35,206 nt of DNA from JBFMDN01 sp040753915. Its GTDB lineage: Bacteria; Desulfobacterota; Desulfomonilia; Desulfomonilales; Desulfomonilaceae. The DNA lies in assembly GCA_040753915.1 (NCBI GenBank), contig JBFMDN010000060.1, positions 1 to 35,206 of the forward strand, written 5' to 3'. Both the position numbers and the translations under genes were made by a program. Below are positions 7,639-15,357 of this stretch, piece by piece (the stretch's first letter is position 1; every line of letters starts with the position of its first letter). Below the pieces are notes generated by a model. The model made no database searches and had not been told where the DNA came from. It worked only from the letters and a program-made list of their open reading frames with translations.

Positions 7639-8982
7639 TCAAAGCTTCTTCTTGCCTCTCACGCTTATGGGCCCGATGCCAGATGTGTCGTAAACCTCAG
7701 CGGGATTGAGGAAAGCTTTCCAGCGTTGATGGTGGATGTTTGGAGTGAGTAGCGCGACCAATCCCTCACCATCGCCAGTGTCTAATCCGTGTTCGAATAG
7801 TACCCCGGCTTTTTCAGTGAGAATGAACCGTGCGTGGAAGGGCTCTCCGTTGAACTTAGGCTTCCATAGGTGAACCATCAGCTCCCATCCCGCCGGGATC
7901 TCGCTCTCCAGGACTTCTTTGCAAGACTCAGCGAACTTCGTGTAATCCCCTTGGTGGGCACCAAAGCGTGCATGATATTCCAAGCGGCTGGGGGGTCTCT
8001 TTCTGCCAGCCGCCGCAGCCTTGAGGAATTCAGCCAAAGGATCGACCCAACGCGATTTCTTGAACCGAGGTCTTCCTAGGTCCTCCCTCTGATGAGGGAA
8101 GAAATACGGGTCCACAAACAGAATCTCATTACTGGCCTTGAGCAAAGCCGCAACTCTGTGTGCCATGGCTTTCTCCGACCGTGGGACCGAGAGGGCCTTC
8201 CACTTTGTGATCTCCCGTTTCTCCGAGTACTTGCTGCGAGGAAAATCGTCTCTCACGAGCAAAGGATCGGCCGTGATTTCCTGCCACCAGCCCGCCAGAC
8301 CAAAGTCCGAGATTTCCTCCTCGTCAAAGAATGGCCTCGGCTCATATTCCACCACAGGAAGTGGAGAATCGAATCGAACCGGTGAGAACGGCACCAACGT
8401 TGGATCTTTATCCGACGCCAAGACATCAGTGTTCAGCTTGAATAGATTTCTTAGATGGTCTTTCCTGATCTCTCTGATATCCGAAATCTTGAACCAATAC
8501 GGAAACAAAGCTCCCACATCGTGCCGGTCTCTGTGTTTTTCTCGGACGTTTTGAATGAACTCTATGGGAATCTGCTCCTGAATAAGGGGATCATCCAGAT
8601 CCAGGTCTTCTTGACCGGCCACCTCAATGATCTTGGCAACGTGCAAACTGGCCGGTTTCTCGTCATAGAAGTAGCCACAATACATGTATAGGTGAGTCTC
8701 TTGGTCCGGTCCCTGAGCGCGTATTTGTTCGTTGAATTTTACAATCCAACGTTTCTCCGGTTCCGGCATGCCCAAGGCTCCACTAATGGATATTTTAGGC
8801 CACCATGTGTAAGGGGCCTTCACCCTCTTCTTTCTTTTCTCGTATTGCTTCTTCAATATGTCAGTCCACAGGCACACGCCTTGTGACGCCCCTGTGCCGA
8901 AGGCTTCATCCGGATTCCAAGCCAGAATCGCGTGGACAGGACATGCTTGATCGAAAATCTTTAACGCGTCATCGGATCTCAT
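7639..8982 (-). CDS. Large PLD-like domain protein, paralogue of the 275-1126 product
   Basis: The 447-aa protein has two parts. The first 270 residues hold a YTWWPKISISG segment and a YWFKISDIREI segment, the latter recalling PUA/EVE-like modified-base or RNA-binding domains; that comparison is weak. The C-terminal 180 residues align with the 275-1126 protein: EILFVDPYFF, RLEYHARFG, LMVHLW, FHARFILTE (H383), GLD, HHQRW. HAR-x4-E again replaces the PLD HxK-x4-D motif. ATG 8982 is chosen because GGAGGAG stands 6 bases before it; the TTG at 8997 lies inside this ribosome site. It is transcribed toward the plus-strand run, and the two PLD-like genes bracket the island genes. Function unknown. 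Confidence 0.7.
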   Translation of the reverse strand: MRSDDALKIFDQACPVHAILAWNPDEAFGTGASQGVCLWTDILKKQYEKRKKRVKAPYTWWPKISISGALGMPEPEKRWIVKFNEQIRAQGPDQETHLYMYCGYFYDEKPASLHVAKIIEVAGQEDLDLDDPLIQEQIPIEFIQNVREKHRDRHDVGALFPYWFKISDIREIRKDHLRNLFKLNTDVLASDKDPTLVPFSPVRFDSPLPVVEYEPRPFFDEEEISDFGLAGWWQEITADPLLVRDDFPRSKYSEKREITKWKALSVPRSEKAMAHRVAALLKASNEILFVDPYFFPHQREDLGRPRFKKSRWVDPLAEFLKAAAAGRKRPPSRLEYHARFGAHQGDYTKFAESCKEVLESEIPAGWELMVHLWKPKFNGEPFHARFILTEKAGVLFEHGLDTGDGEGLVALLTPNIHHQRWKAFLNPAEVYDTSGIGPISVRGKKKL

Positions 8983-9051
8983 CGGATACTCCTCCAATCG
9001 CTGGCACCTTCAGAGCCATCGTTGATGGGTACGGGCTGACCCCGGAACTGG

Positions 9052-9386
9052 TCAGGGCGCCCCAGAGCAGATGAATCCGGCCCAGTAGTAAGGATGGGAC
9101 AGATCGTCGGGAGATGCTTCTCCCAGCGAATTCCCCGGCTGAATCTCAGGGTATCCCGGAGGCGACCAGCCCTCAACTCAATGTCTTCAACTCCCAAGTC
9201 CCGCATGAGCTCCAAGTGATTCATCCGCCCAGCCTTCTTAAGCCAGAGCTGGGCTTCCCTAAGGGACTCGGCCTTTCCCTTCCCATCTCGTATTCCCTCG
9301 TACATCCTGGCCATGAGGAGCGAAAGGCGGTTGGGAGCCCCGACACCTCGTCCGTAAGTGCGGAAGCAAGGAAACCTAAAGTAAAG
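9052..9386 (-). pseudogene. CHAT-domain (caspase-like) protein, C-terminal remnant with frameshift
   Basis: Reading minus, LSLLMARMYEGIRDGKGKAESLREAQLWLKK matches the helix after the catalytic Cys of CHAT proteases (typically LLMxxFYxxLxxGxSKAEALRxAQxWL). Further on, after a one-frame change near 9110, the sequence reads SHPYYWAGF and ends at TGA 9052-9054. HPYYWAAF is the usual CHAT C-terminus. The catalytic His and Cys are absent, having lain upstream where the RAYT derivative now sits. It is therefore a dead tail of a CHAT gene. CHAT proteases act in caspase-like and defence systems, so the island once held another defence-type gene. Confidence 0.75.
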
Positions 9387-9786
9387 GGGGTCAAGTCTGC
9401 TTTTCTGCTCTCGACTCATAGGATGCGTCGCTCGATCGCTTCCACCTTCCTCCTTAAGCTCCTATCCTTTCCGATTCTTTGCTCCATGCGACTACCACGC
9501 TGCTCACGCTGCTGTAATTCTCCAGTCCAAAGGCAGCCCCTATGGCTGCCAGCGTCTGACCGGACAGCCGCCTGGCAAGATAGATGGCCACGTTTCGCGC
9601 GTCATTGCTCATTCCTCTTCTACTCGAAAGCAGCTCCTTGCGATCCAGGCCAAAGCTCGCGCATACGACAGATTGTATGTCCTCCAATCCCGGAGCAAGG
9701 GAGCGCGGAGATTGAATGCGTAATGGCCGTGACATGGGCTGTCCCTATCACGATGTGCAACATGAGTCAAGAGAAGACTTGACCCC
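9387..9786 (-). mobile_element. RAYT element deletion derivative, about 400 bp
   Basis: The element is bounded by inverted ends: GGGGTCAAGTCT on the plus strand at 9387 and AGACTTGACCCC ending at 9786. Each is followed inward by a (T/C)GACTCAT motif. The right end and transposase start match the element at 1-208. Between them lies only a transposase gene with its catalytic domain deleted. It interrupts the area between the CHAT remnant and the integrase remnant. Confidence 0.7.
9420..9735 (-). pseudogene. RAYT transposase with the Y1 catalytic domain deleted; DnaA-like C-terminal helices remain
   Basis: ATG 9735 starts MSRPLRIQ as in the copy at 157. After the eighth residue the sequence jumps to a C-terminal region, QSVVCASFGLDRKELLSSRR then NVAIYLARRLSGQTLAAIGAAFG and NYSSVSSVV. 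This is the DnaA domain IV-like HTH that some RAYTs carry at the C-terminus. The HUH and Tyr motifs are missing, so it cannot transpose alone. The open frame stops at 9454, but the family-like tail (KDRSLRRKVEAIERRIL) continues in a shifted frame to a TGA near 9418-9420, so there is also a frameshift. The remaining protein could still bind element ends (speculative). Confidence 0.7.
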
Positions 9787-10268
9787 ATTACCATTACATT
9801 AAGCGTGTTCCGCTTCGTAGGGAGCTGATTCCTGTCTTAGAGGAAGCCATGAGGATAACGTCCATAGAATACGACCATGTGTTCCTGATGAATGACCAGA
9901 AAGGCATCCGACCGGTCAGTGCCGAAGCGTGCAAGAATCCGTGGCGCCGACGGATCTCAAAGCTGGGATTCGAGAGCAGGCCGAGGCTGCATGACTTGAG
10001 GCATACTTGGCGGGCGAATGCCAGGCGGTCGGGCATGGACCCTATGATAGCCGAGACCATTCTGGGCCACTGGAACCGGGAGCGATCCGTTAACGAGAGA
10101 TACGGCCGGCTTTCCGATGCGGAGCTTCTTCGAGCCGTAGATTCCATGACGTTCGATAATGGAGAGACCGAGATCCTAGTTTCTCAGCCCGATTCTGTGA
10201 AAAAAGGTAACTGGATGGTAACTGGAGAGGGATGCCAAAGAAAAAAGGCCGGGTGCGATCCGGCCTAA
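9787..10268 (+). pseudogene. Tyrosine recombinase (phage/island integrase), C-terminal catalytic fragment
   Basis: The open frame runs from the element edge with KRVPLRRELIPVLEEA, and holds LHDLRHTWRANARR (the HxxR box), ILGHWN (second His) and YGRL (nucleophile Tyr candidate). The first catalytic Arg and the whole N-terminal DNA-binding part are missing, cut off at the RAYT derivative. The first ATG is 9849. The gene runs toward tRNA-Pro and ends 15 bases before its CCA end, the classic position of an integrase that used the tRNA as attachment site. It is inactive as it stands, so the island is probably fixed unless another integrase acts on it. Confidence 0.8.
10241..10265 (-). terminator. 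Rho-independent terminator of tRNA-Pro
   Basis: On the minus strand GGCCGG, a seven-base loop and CCGGCC form a perfect 6-bp hairpin followed by TTTTTT. It lies 18 bases beyond the CCA end of the tRNA. Confidence 0.75.
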
Positions 10269-10282
10269 CTTGTTGATTTCCT

Positions 10283-10359
10283 TGGTCGGGACGACTGGAT
10301 TTGAACCAGCGACCCCTGCATCCCGAATGCAGTGCTCTACCAGGCTGAGCCACGTCCCG
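10283..10359 (-). tRNA. tRNA-Pro(CGG)
   Basis: The minus strand folds as a complete cloverleaf. The acceptor is CGGGACG paired with CGTCCCG. The D arm is GGCTC-AGCCTGGTA-GAGC. The anticodon stem CTGCA/TGCAG encloses loop TTCGGGA, giving anticodon CGG and codon CCG. The T arm is GCTGG-TTCAAAT-CCAGT. Discriminator A is followed by an encoded CCA (10285-10283). It closely resembles E. coli tRNA-Pro. Its 3' end is the probable attachment site of the island to the left. Confidence 0.95.
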
Positions 10360-10368
10360 ACATCGCTT

Positions 10369-10397
10369 AAACTACAGGCTTTTTGCGCCGGTGTCAA
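10369..10397 (-). promoter_or_regulatory. Sigma-70-type promoter of tRNA-Pro
   Basis: On the minus strand TTGACA (10397-10392) and TAGTTT (10374-10369) are separated by 17 bases, placing the transcription start just before the tRNA 5' end at 10359. Confidence 0.75.
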
Positions 10398-10456
10398 GTG
10401 CCTGTTCCTCGGAAAATCGTCCTCGGGCTGACTCCAGGCCGACACGTTTATAGCGG

Positions 10457-10575
10457 TTGCCAATAATAATTTCCGTTTCTCTTCCTCACCTCTAACGGGC
10501 GAGACGCCCGTCCCACCGGTCTGCGAACCTCCCATAAATGTTCTCGGCATATGAGAAGCGGAAAGAACTTTTGCC
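10457..10575. repeat. Small repeat/MITE family R, uninterrupted copy
   Basis: The ends are imperfect inverted repeats (TTGCCAATAATAATTTCCG at left; GGCAAAAGTTCTTTCCG as complement of the right). The centre holds the palindrome ACGGGCG-AGA-CGCCCGT (10495-10511). A second copy at 22939-23280 matches over both flanks but is split by another element. The rest of the gap 10398-10713 shows no gene. Confidence 0.6.
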
Positions 10576-10713
10576 CTCGGGTATAAAGGCAAGCAATCTG
10601 GCATAATCCGGAGTGCACCAAACGGCTCCTGACCGGTTCCTTGGGGGTGAGGTGCGCGACCACAGAATTAAGAGGGCAGCATAAAATCGACGATTTCGGC
10701 TTCTCGCCTCGGG

Positions 10714-13700
10714 TCACTCCGAATCCAGCACCTCTCGCACCTTTTTGGCCAAGTCCTGGACAGTAAAGGGCTTCTGGAGAAAGTTCACTCCTGCGTCCAG
10801 AACCCCGTGATGGACAATGGCATTCTCAGCATACCCAGACACGTACAGCACTTTCATTTCAGGAAATTGCTGAGACAATGAATCAAACAGGCGTCTGCCG
10901 TCCATCTGAGGAAGCACCACGTCCGTCAGCAACAGATGTATGGGCCCCTGGTGTTCCATACAAACTGTCCTTGCCTCCTGAGGATTGCTGCACTGAAGGA
11001 CACTGTACCCTAGCGTTTCAAGCACTTCTGCGGTTAGCTGGCGCACGATCTCATCGTCCTCTACAACGAGCACGGTTTCCCATCCTCGAAGCTGGGTTGC
11101 TGCAGCGGCCGCTGGTGAGGCGGATGTGTGTACTGGGGGGCGTTGAACAATCGGCAGATAAACCTTGAACGTTGTGCCCCTGCCCGATTCACTGTACGCT
11201 GATACGTGCCCTTGATGCTGTTTTACGATTCCATATACCGTGGAAAGGCCCAACCCAGTGCCTTTCTCTTTTTCCTTTGTGGTGAAAAAAGGATCAAATA
11301 CACGAGGCAGTACTTGTGGGTCGATGCCATACCCAGTGTCGGACACGGCTAAAGTCACGTACGGCCCCGGTCGGACCTCGGGGTGGGTTCGGGCATATGC
11401 TTCATCCAAGGAAACATTAGCGGTTTCTATAGTCAACTTTCCGCCTGTGGGCATAGCATCGCGGGAGTTGATAGCCAGGTTAAGAAGGATTTGCTCGATT
11501 TGCGTCTGGTCTCCCATAATTATGCCTATAGATGGATCCAGATATACTACAACCTCGATATCCTCTCCTATAAGTGGTTTGAGCATTTTCTGAAAGCCGG
11601 CAATCACTTCATTGAGGTTTAGCGGTCTCAAATCGAGTATCTGCTTGCGGCTGAACGCAAGAAGCTGTCGTGTCAGGTGTGCCGCCCTAATTCCTGCACG
11701 GTTTATCTGCACGATCTCGCTGCGATATGGAGAATCCGCCGGGATACGTCGGGTCAACACATCCGAGTAACCAATGATTGCGGTCAGGATGTTGTTGAAG
11801 TCGTGTGCTACACCTCCGGCCAACTGTCCGATCGCTTCCATTTTCTGGGCCTGGATAAGTTGCCTCTGAAGGCTCTTTTCCTCGGTGATGTCCCTCGCGA
11901 CGCCTATGATCCTGTATATTCTGCCGTCAGGCCCCTCAATAGGCACCAGTGACGTAAGAAAGGACACTTTTCCCTTGGGCACATCAAGGACTTCTTCGTA
12001 GTGTATGGTTTCGCGTTTTTGAACACACATCTGATAATGGTTGTTAATGTGCTCTGCAACTTCTTTTGGGAAAAGATCATCCGTGAACCTGTTCGCCACC
12101 TGATCTGTAGTCAGGCCCACCGCTCTTTCCTCAGCGGGATTAAAGCTGACAAACTTGAAGCGTCCTTCAGGAGTGACATCTACGATGAAGATGCAGTCGG
12201 ATATATTCTCATACAGGCTTCGATAAAAAGCCTCGCTTTCGCTCAGCGCTTCCTCCGCTCGCTTGCGGTCCGAAATGTCAAGAACCATGGAACGGCTCTC
12301 GACCAGGTGTCCGTTGGAATCTCGGATTCCGTTTACCGTGAGACTAATCCATAGGGGAGAGCCATCCGCTTTTTGCATTTGCAGTTCCTGATCGACTACC
12401 GGTAATCCCGCGAGGAATCGCTCAAATACCTTTCGAGCCCTTCCCTTACCCTCGGGGGTGTCCGAATACAAATCAAACACGGGCTTTCCCATCAATTGGT
12501 CCCGCGAATAACCTAAGAGCTCTTCTGCCCGACGGTTGCACAATCCAATGATGGAATCCGTCCCCACCGAGAAATACGCACAAGGGGCATTCTCGTACAG
12601 ATCCAGGAATTTGGCTTCCGACCGCCGAAGATCGTCTTCTGTCCGCTTCTGTTGGGTGATGTCAACCAGTACGGCAATGTTGCCAGTGATTCGACCATTG
12701 ACGTCGTGCAGAGGAGAGGCGTAGATGCTGTAATCGATAGGGCTGCCGTCGCGCCTCTGCCGCCGCACTTCCACCCCCTCCAAGGTCTTTCCACTGCGTA
12801 TTCTTTCTCGAAAGCCCTTGAATTCCTCCTGGCTTTCGGCCGGCACGCTTGGTAGCGGGCGGCCCATGACCTCTTTGGTGCTCCAGCCGAGCATCTTCTC
12901 TGCCGCCGGATTCCAGACCATTTGGACGTTTCCGTCCAAGTCAAGACCAATAATCGCCGTGGGCGCAGCCTCAATGATGGCACGAAGCAGGTCGTTGGAC
13001 TGCTGCAATACGGTTTCGGCCAGCTTACGTTTGGTGATGTCGCGAGTGACATGAACTGAACCTATCACCTGACCTTTTTGATCTACCAGCGGAGACACTC
13101 GAACATCATATGTCCCTCCGAACCGAGGTTCTGCCACCTCGGCTGAATGTTCTTCACCATCCATGAGAAGCTGAGTGTGGGGACACACGGCGGGGGGTTC
13201 CTTCGTCCCGTGAATATGCTCAAAGCAGCGTTTTCCGATCAGGTCCCGCTCCGTCATCCCAAGGGCATTAGCCATAGCCTTGTTCGCCCGGATAATCTTG
13301 TGTTGATCGTCCAAGACCATGATGCCGTCTGAAATGGCATTAAACGTGCGTTCCCATTCCTGGTTGGCTCGATACAACGATTCCTCTGCCTTCTTGCACT
13401 CACTAATGTCATGTAATATGCAGTGGGTCTGTCTGAACCGTCCCTGTTCGTCACGTTCTATCTTCCCATCAAAGGCTACAGTGATTGGGGAGCCGTCTTT
13501 TCTGAGCATCTCGAATTCGACCCGATGGATCTCACCCGCGGCTTTGAACGTGGGAAAGTTGATATTGAAATGATCCTGATGACCAGAAGCCAGAAAATCG
13601 CCGAACCACCTCCCGATGACCTCCTCGCGGTTATATCCCAAGGTGTCGAGCCATGCTTGGTTGACTTCCAGAAAATAGCCGTTCTCGTCCAAAGATTGGT

Positions 13701-13869
13701 ACCCCAAAGGAACGGTCTCATACAGCAGTCGAAGCCGTTCTTCACTCTCTCGCAGGACCTTTTCTGCCGCCACGAGCCGAGCTTCAGTGGCCTCCATTGC
13801 AGACAGCTTTTCGCGCGTCTCTCTGAGCTCGCAGAGGAGTTGCTCTTTGCTCTTGTCCCGGTCTGGCAT
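10714..13869 (-). CDS. Hybrid sensor histidine kinase, five PAS domains plus receiver
   Basis: This 1051-aa protein begins with a coiled segment (residues 5-50) and then five PAS modules. Several end in the usual PAC-type tail, for example HDISECKKAE, RDITKRKLAE, VDITQQKRTE and LDISDRKRAE. A HisKA/HATPase core follows, with phosphoacceptor H689 in LAGGVAHDFNN, NSRDAM (N box), DTGYGID and GTGLGLS. The C-terminus is a receiver with VVEDDE and phospho-Asp D983 in LLLTDVVLP. There is no transmembrane segment, so it is a cytoplasmic sensor whose signal is unknown. ATG 13869 after GGGGGGA is preferred over 13938, since a TATAAT box at 13949-13944 would start transcription near 13938. No partner regulator lies adjacent. 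Confidence 0.92.
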   Translation of the reverse strand: MPDRDKSKEQLLCELRETREKLSAMEATEARLVAAEKVLRESEERLRLLYETVPLGYQSLDENGYFLEVNQAWLDTLGYNREEVIGRWFGDFLASGHQDHFNINFPTFKAAGEIHRVEFEMLRKDGSPITVAFDGKIERDEQGRFRQTHCILHDISECKKAEESLYRANQEWERTFNAISDGIMVLDDQHKIIRANKAMANALGMTERDLIGKRCFEHIHGTKEPPAVCPHTQLLMDGEEHSAEVAEPRFGGTYDVRVSPLVDQKGQVIGSVHVTRDITKRKLAETVLQQSNDLLRAIIEAAPTAIIGLDLDGNVQMVWNPAAEKMLGWSTKEVMGRPLPSVPAESQEEFKGFRERIRSGKTLEGVEVRRQRRDGSPIDYSIYASPLHDVNGRITGNIAVLVDITQQKRTEDDLRRSEAKFLDLYENAPCAYFSVGTDSIIGLCNRRAEELLGYSRDQLMGKPVFDLYSDTPEGKGRARKVFERFLAGLPVVDQELQMQKADGSPLWISLTVNGIRDSNGHLVESRSMVLDISDRKRAEEALSESEAFYRSLYENISDCIFIVDVTPEGRFKFVSFNPAEERAVGLTTDQVANRFTDDLFPKEVAEHINNHYQMCVQKRETIHYEEVLDVPKGKVSFLTSLVPIEGPDGRIYRIIGVARDITEEKSLQRQLIQAQKMEAIGQLAGGVAHDFNNILTAIIGYSDVLTRRIPADSPYRSEIVQINRAGIRAAHLTRQLLAFSRKQILDLRPLNLNEVIAGFQKMLKPLIGEDIEVVVYLDPSIGIIMGDQTQIEQILLNLAINSRDAMPTGGKLTIETANVSLDEAYARTHPEVRPGPYVTLAVSDTGYGIDPQVLPRVFDPFFTTKEKEKGTGLGLSTVYGIVKQHQGHVSAYSESGRGTTFKVYLPIVQRPPVHTSASPAAAAATQLRGWETVLVVEDDEIVRQLTAEVLETLGYSVLQCSNPQEARTVCMEHQGPIHLLLTDVVLPQMDGRRLFDSLSQQFPEMKVLYVSGYAENAIVHHGVLDAGVNFLQKPFTVQDLAKKVREVLDSE

Positions 13870-13943
13870 GGCAGGTCCCCCCTGATGATACAACTTCGGT
13901 CGCCTGGCGGACGGTCCTCTTGGAGGATCTTGTCGCATTTTTC

Positions 13944-13970
13944 ATTATATATCAGTTTGGAAAGCCGCAA
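13944..13970 (-). promoter_or_regulatory. Possible promoter of the hybrid kinase gene
   Basis: On the minus strand a perfect TATAAT (13949-13944) lies 15 bases after TTGCGG (13970-13965). The spacer is short and the -35 poor, so only the -10 box is convincing. Confidence 0.4.
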
Positions 13971-13984
13971 ATCAGGAAAGCACT

Positions 13985-14110
13985 GGGGTCAGGCTCGATT
14001 CTTGACGAGTCTAGGATGGCGCTGGTCTGTTAATAGACCACTGGCCTGGTCTAGACTGAGCAGACGAGTTTAGAAGGTGAAAGGGAGATCAAGAAACAAG
14101 ACCTGACCCT
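13985..14110. repeat. MITE copy A with GGGGTCAGG ends
   Basis: The 126-bp element starts GGGGTCAGGC and ends AAGACCTGACCC. TTCTTGA and TCAAGAAACAAG lie just inside the ends as inverted repeats. The reverse complement matches copy B (27951-28084) over nearly its whole length, including the CTAGACCAG core and the GACGAGT/AAACTCG motifs. Its right end supplies the last codons and stop of the 14089-14565 gene. Confidence 0.8.
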
Positions 14111-14565
14111 TCGGCTGTCGCAGGAGGAGAGGGGGCGATCGGACGTTTTGTGAGGCCCTTTGAACGGAGAAGCTGCAGTCGTTTCTTGACCGCTTCCTTG
14201 TTCCTGTCGGTGAGGATGTCGGCGATTTCGCGGTTGCTCAAATTCAGGGTCAAGACAACAAGATCTTCTCGCAGGGTCCACGCTTTGGGCGAGGTGTTAC
14301 GTTTTAAGCTCTTGAGAATCTTGAGCTCTTTCGGCGTGAACTGGCTCAGCAGAGCGTGGCTCTGCTTTATGCGACCCAATCGCTCGTCGTGACCGGCTTC
14401 TCCCTCCGACGCCTCCTCTCGATCCTCGGAACGGTCAGCGTCAAGGAAATCCATTACGAGACACGAGTCGAGGTCACTGAAATCCTCAGTTGCCTGAGAA
14501 CCGTTTTCTCCGCCGCTCGTCTCTTCCTGACTGCTAGTCGTTGTCCTTTCTTGGCTGTCAGTCAC
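14089..14565 (-). CDS. Small protein with Myb/SANT-like HTH at the C-terminus
   Basis: The 158-aa protein has an acidic, low-complexity N-terminal half (residues 1-65, rich in E, D, S). A helical domain follows, with FTPKELKILKSLKR and then WTLREDLVVLTL-NREIADIL-DRNKEAVKKRLQLLR at about 95-138. This last part has the W, acidic and R-x-KRL pattern of Myb/SANT-like DNA-binding folds. The last residues (GSGLVS) and the TGA stop come from MITE copy A, so the native C-terminus was replaced by insertion. Function unknown; DNA binding is inferred. No strong ribosome site is visible. Confidence 0.5.
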   Translation of the reverse strand: MTDSQERTTTSSQEETSGGENGSQATEDFSDLDSCLVMDFLDADRSEDREEASEGEAGHDERLGRIKQSHALLSQFTPKELKILKSLKRNTSPKAWTLREDLVVLTLNLSNREIADILTDRNKEAVKKRLQLLRSKGLTKRPIAPSPPATAEGSGLVS

Positions 14566-14773
14566 AATGCTACTCTCGGATTCTCTCCTGCTGCCTGCAC
14601 GACTAGACGCGCCGCAGGTGCAAAGCTTGTCACAGCGACACAGCTCAGCGCTCGTTGAATGGACCCCCTGGATCCCTCGCCTACCCGACCCGGATTCTCC
14701 CCGTCATCGATCGCCAATTCGGTCAGACCCCTGCTCTGCCTGAAAGATCGGTGACGTCACCCTCAATCGCTCT

Positions 14774-15199
14774 TTACCACAGGTACGGTCCGAGAAATTG
14801 TGCAGAAAGTGGTCGGCCCCGTACCGTACTTGCGTCCTGTCCGACTCTCTTGCGGGCGTTTGAGACCGATGCTCGAGACACTCCGCTTCGATTCTGGGAG
14901 AGACGCGGAGCTTCAGCAGATGCCCGGTGGACGGGCGCCGTCGTGGGAGGGGCGGCAGCCACAGCGGGTTCACCCGGCTCCACCACGCGGGCTTCGGTCC
15001 CGTAAATGTGGTTCGGAGTCCCGTACCCTTGATAACCGTCCTGCATCCAGCCGGATAGATTGGAACTTCCCCCGAACCCAAGGGCCCCTGACCAGGAGCC
15101 GGAACCTATTCCACATCACCCGGCGCCTGCACGCCAAGGTGCGGCGATCATCAGCACCCCGACGACAATTGCGACGGGCATCAGCCTGTTTAATGTCAT
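14774..15199 (-). pseudogene. Small exported protein frame interrupted by one in-frame TGA (nonsense or selenocysteine)
   Basis: ATG 15199, preceded by GAGGGTG, opens a 142-codon frame. It starts MTLNRLMPVAIVVGVLMIAA, a clear signal peptide, and continues APWRAGAG to TGA at codon 28 (15118-15116). The same frame then runs CGIGSGSWSGALGFGG and SGWMQDGYQGYGTPNHIYGTEARVV to a Gly/Ala/Pro/Ser-rich tail ending GPYLW. Signal peptide and mature part are thus in one frame with a single TGA. Either a TGG-to-TGA nonsense mutation has killed the gene, or the TGA is read as selenocysteine, since a hairpin with a GGUC loop lies 15 bases downstream. No known family recognised. Confidence 0.4.
15083..15100 (-). 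other. Hairpin with GGUC apical loop downstream of in-frame TGA (possible bacterial SECIS)
   Basis: The RNA of the minus strand reads GGCUCCU-GGUC-AGGGGCC, a 7-bp stem with one U-G pair. The loop begins 22 bases after the TGA of the 14774-15199 frame. The E. coli fdhF SECIS has the same GGUC loop at a similar distance. Chance is possible in G/C-rich sequence. Confidence 0.3.
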
Positions 15200-15357
15200 A
15201 TCACCCTCAAAATATGAACTGAACGCCAATGTTCATTTCACACCTTTTCGTCGCACTTGTCAAGGACAAGTTCCGAATTGCGTGTCATCCCAATGAAATA
15301 GAACCACGCGCCGCGCTTTTTCCCTTGAGGGAGATATCCACACCGCACTCCAACCAC

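Noticed and set aside
10090..10353. Minus-strand 87-aa frame starting MAQPGRALHSGCRGRW
   Set aside because: It is a translation of the tRNA-Pro gene region, a well-known spurious product of tRNA sequences.
14655..15222. Overlapping plus-strand frames between the HTH gene and tyrS
   Set aside because: They are antisense to the minus-strand frame that has a signal peptide and ribosome site.
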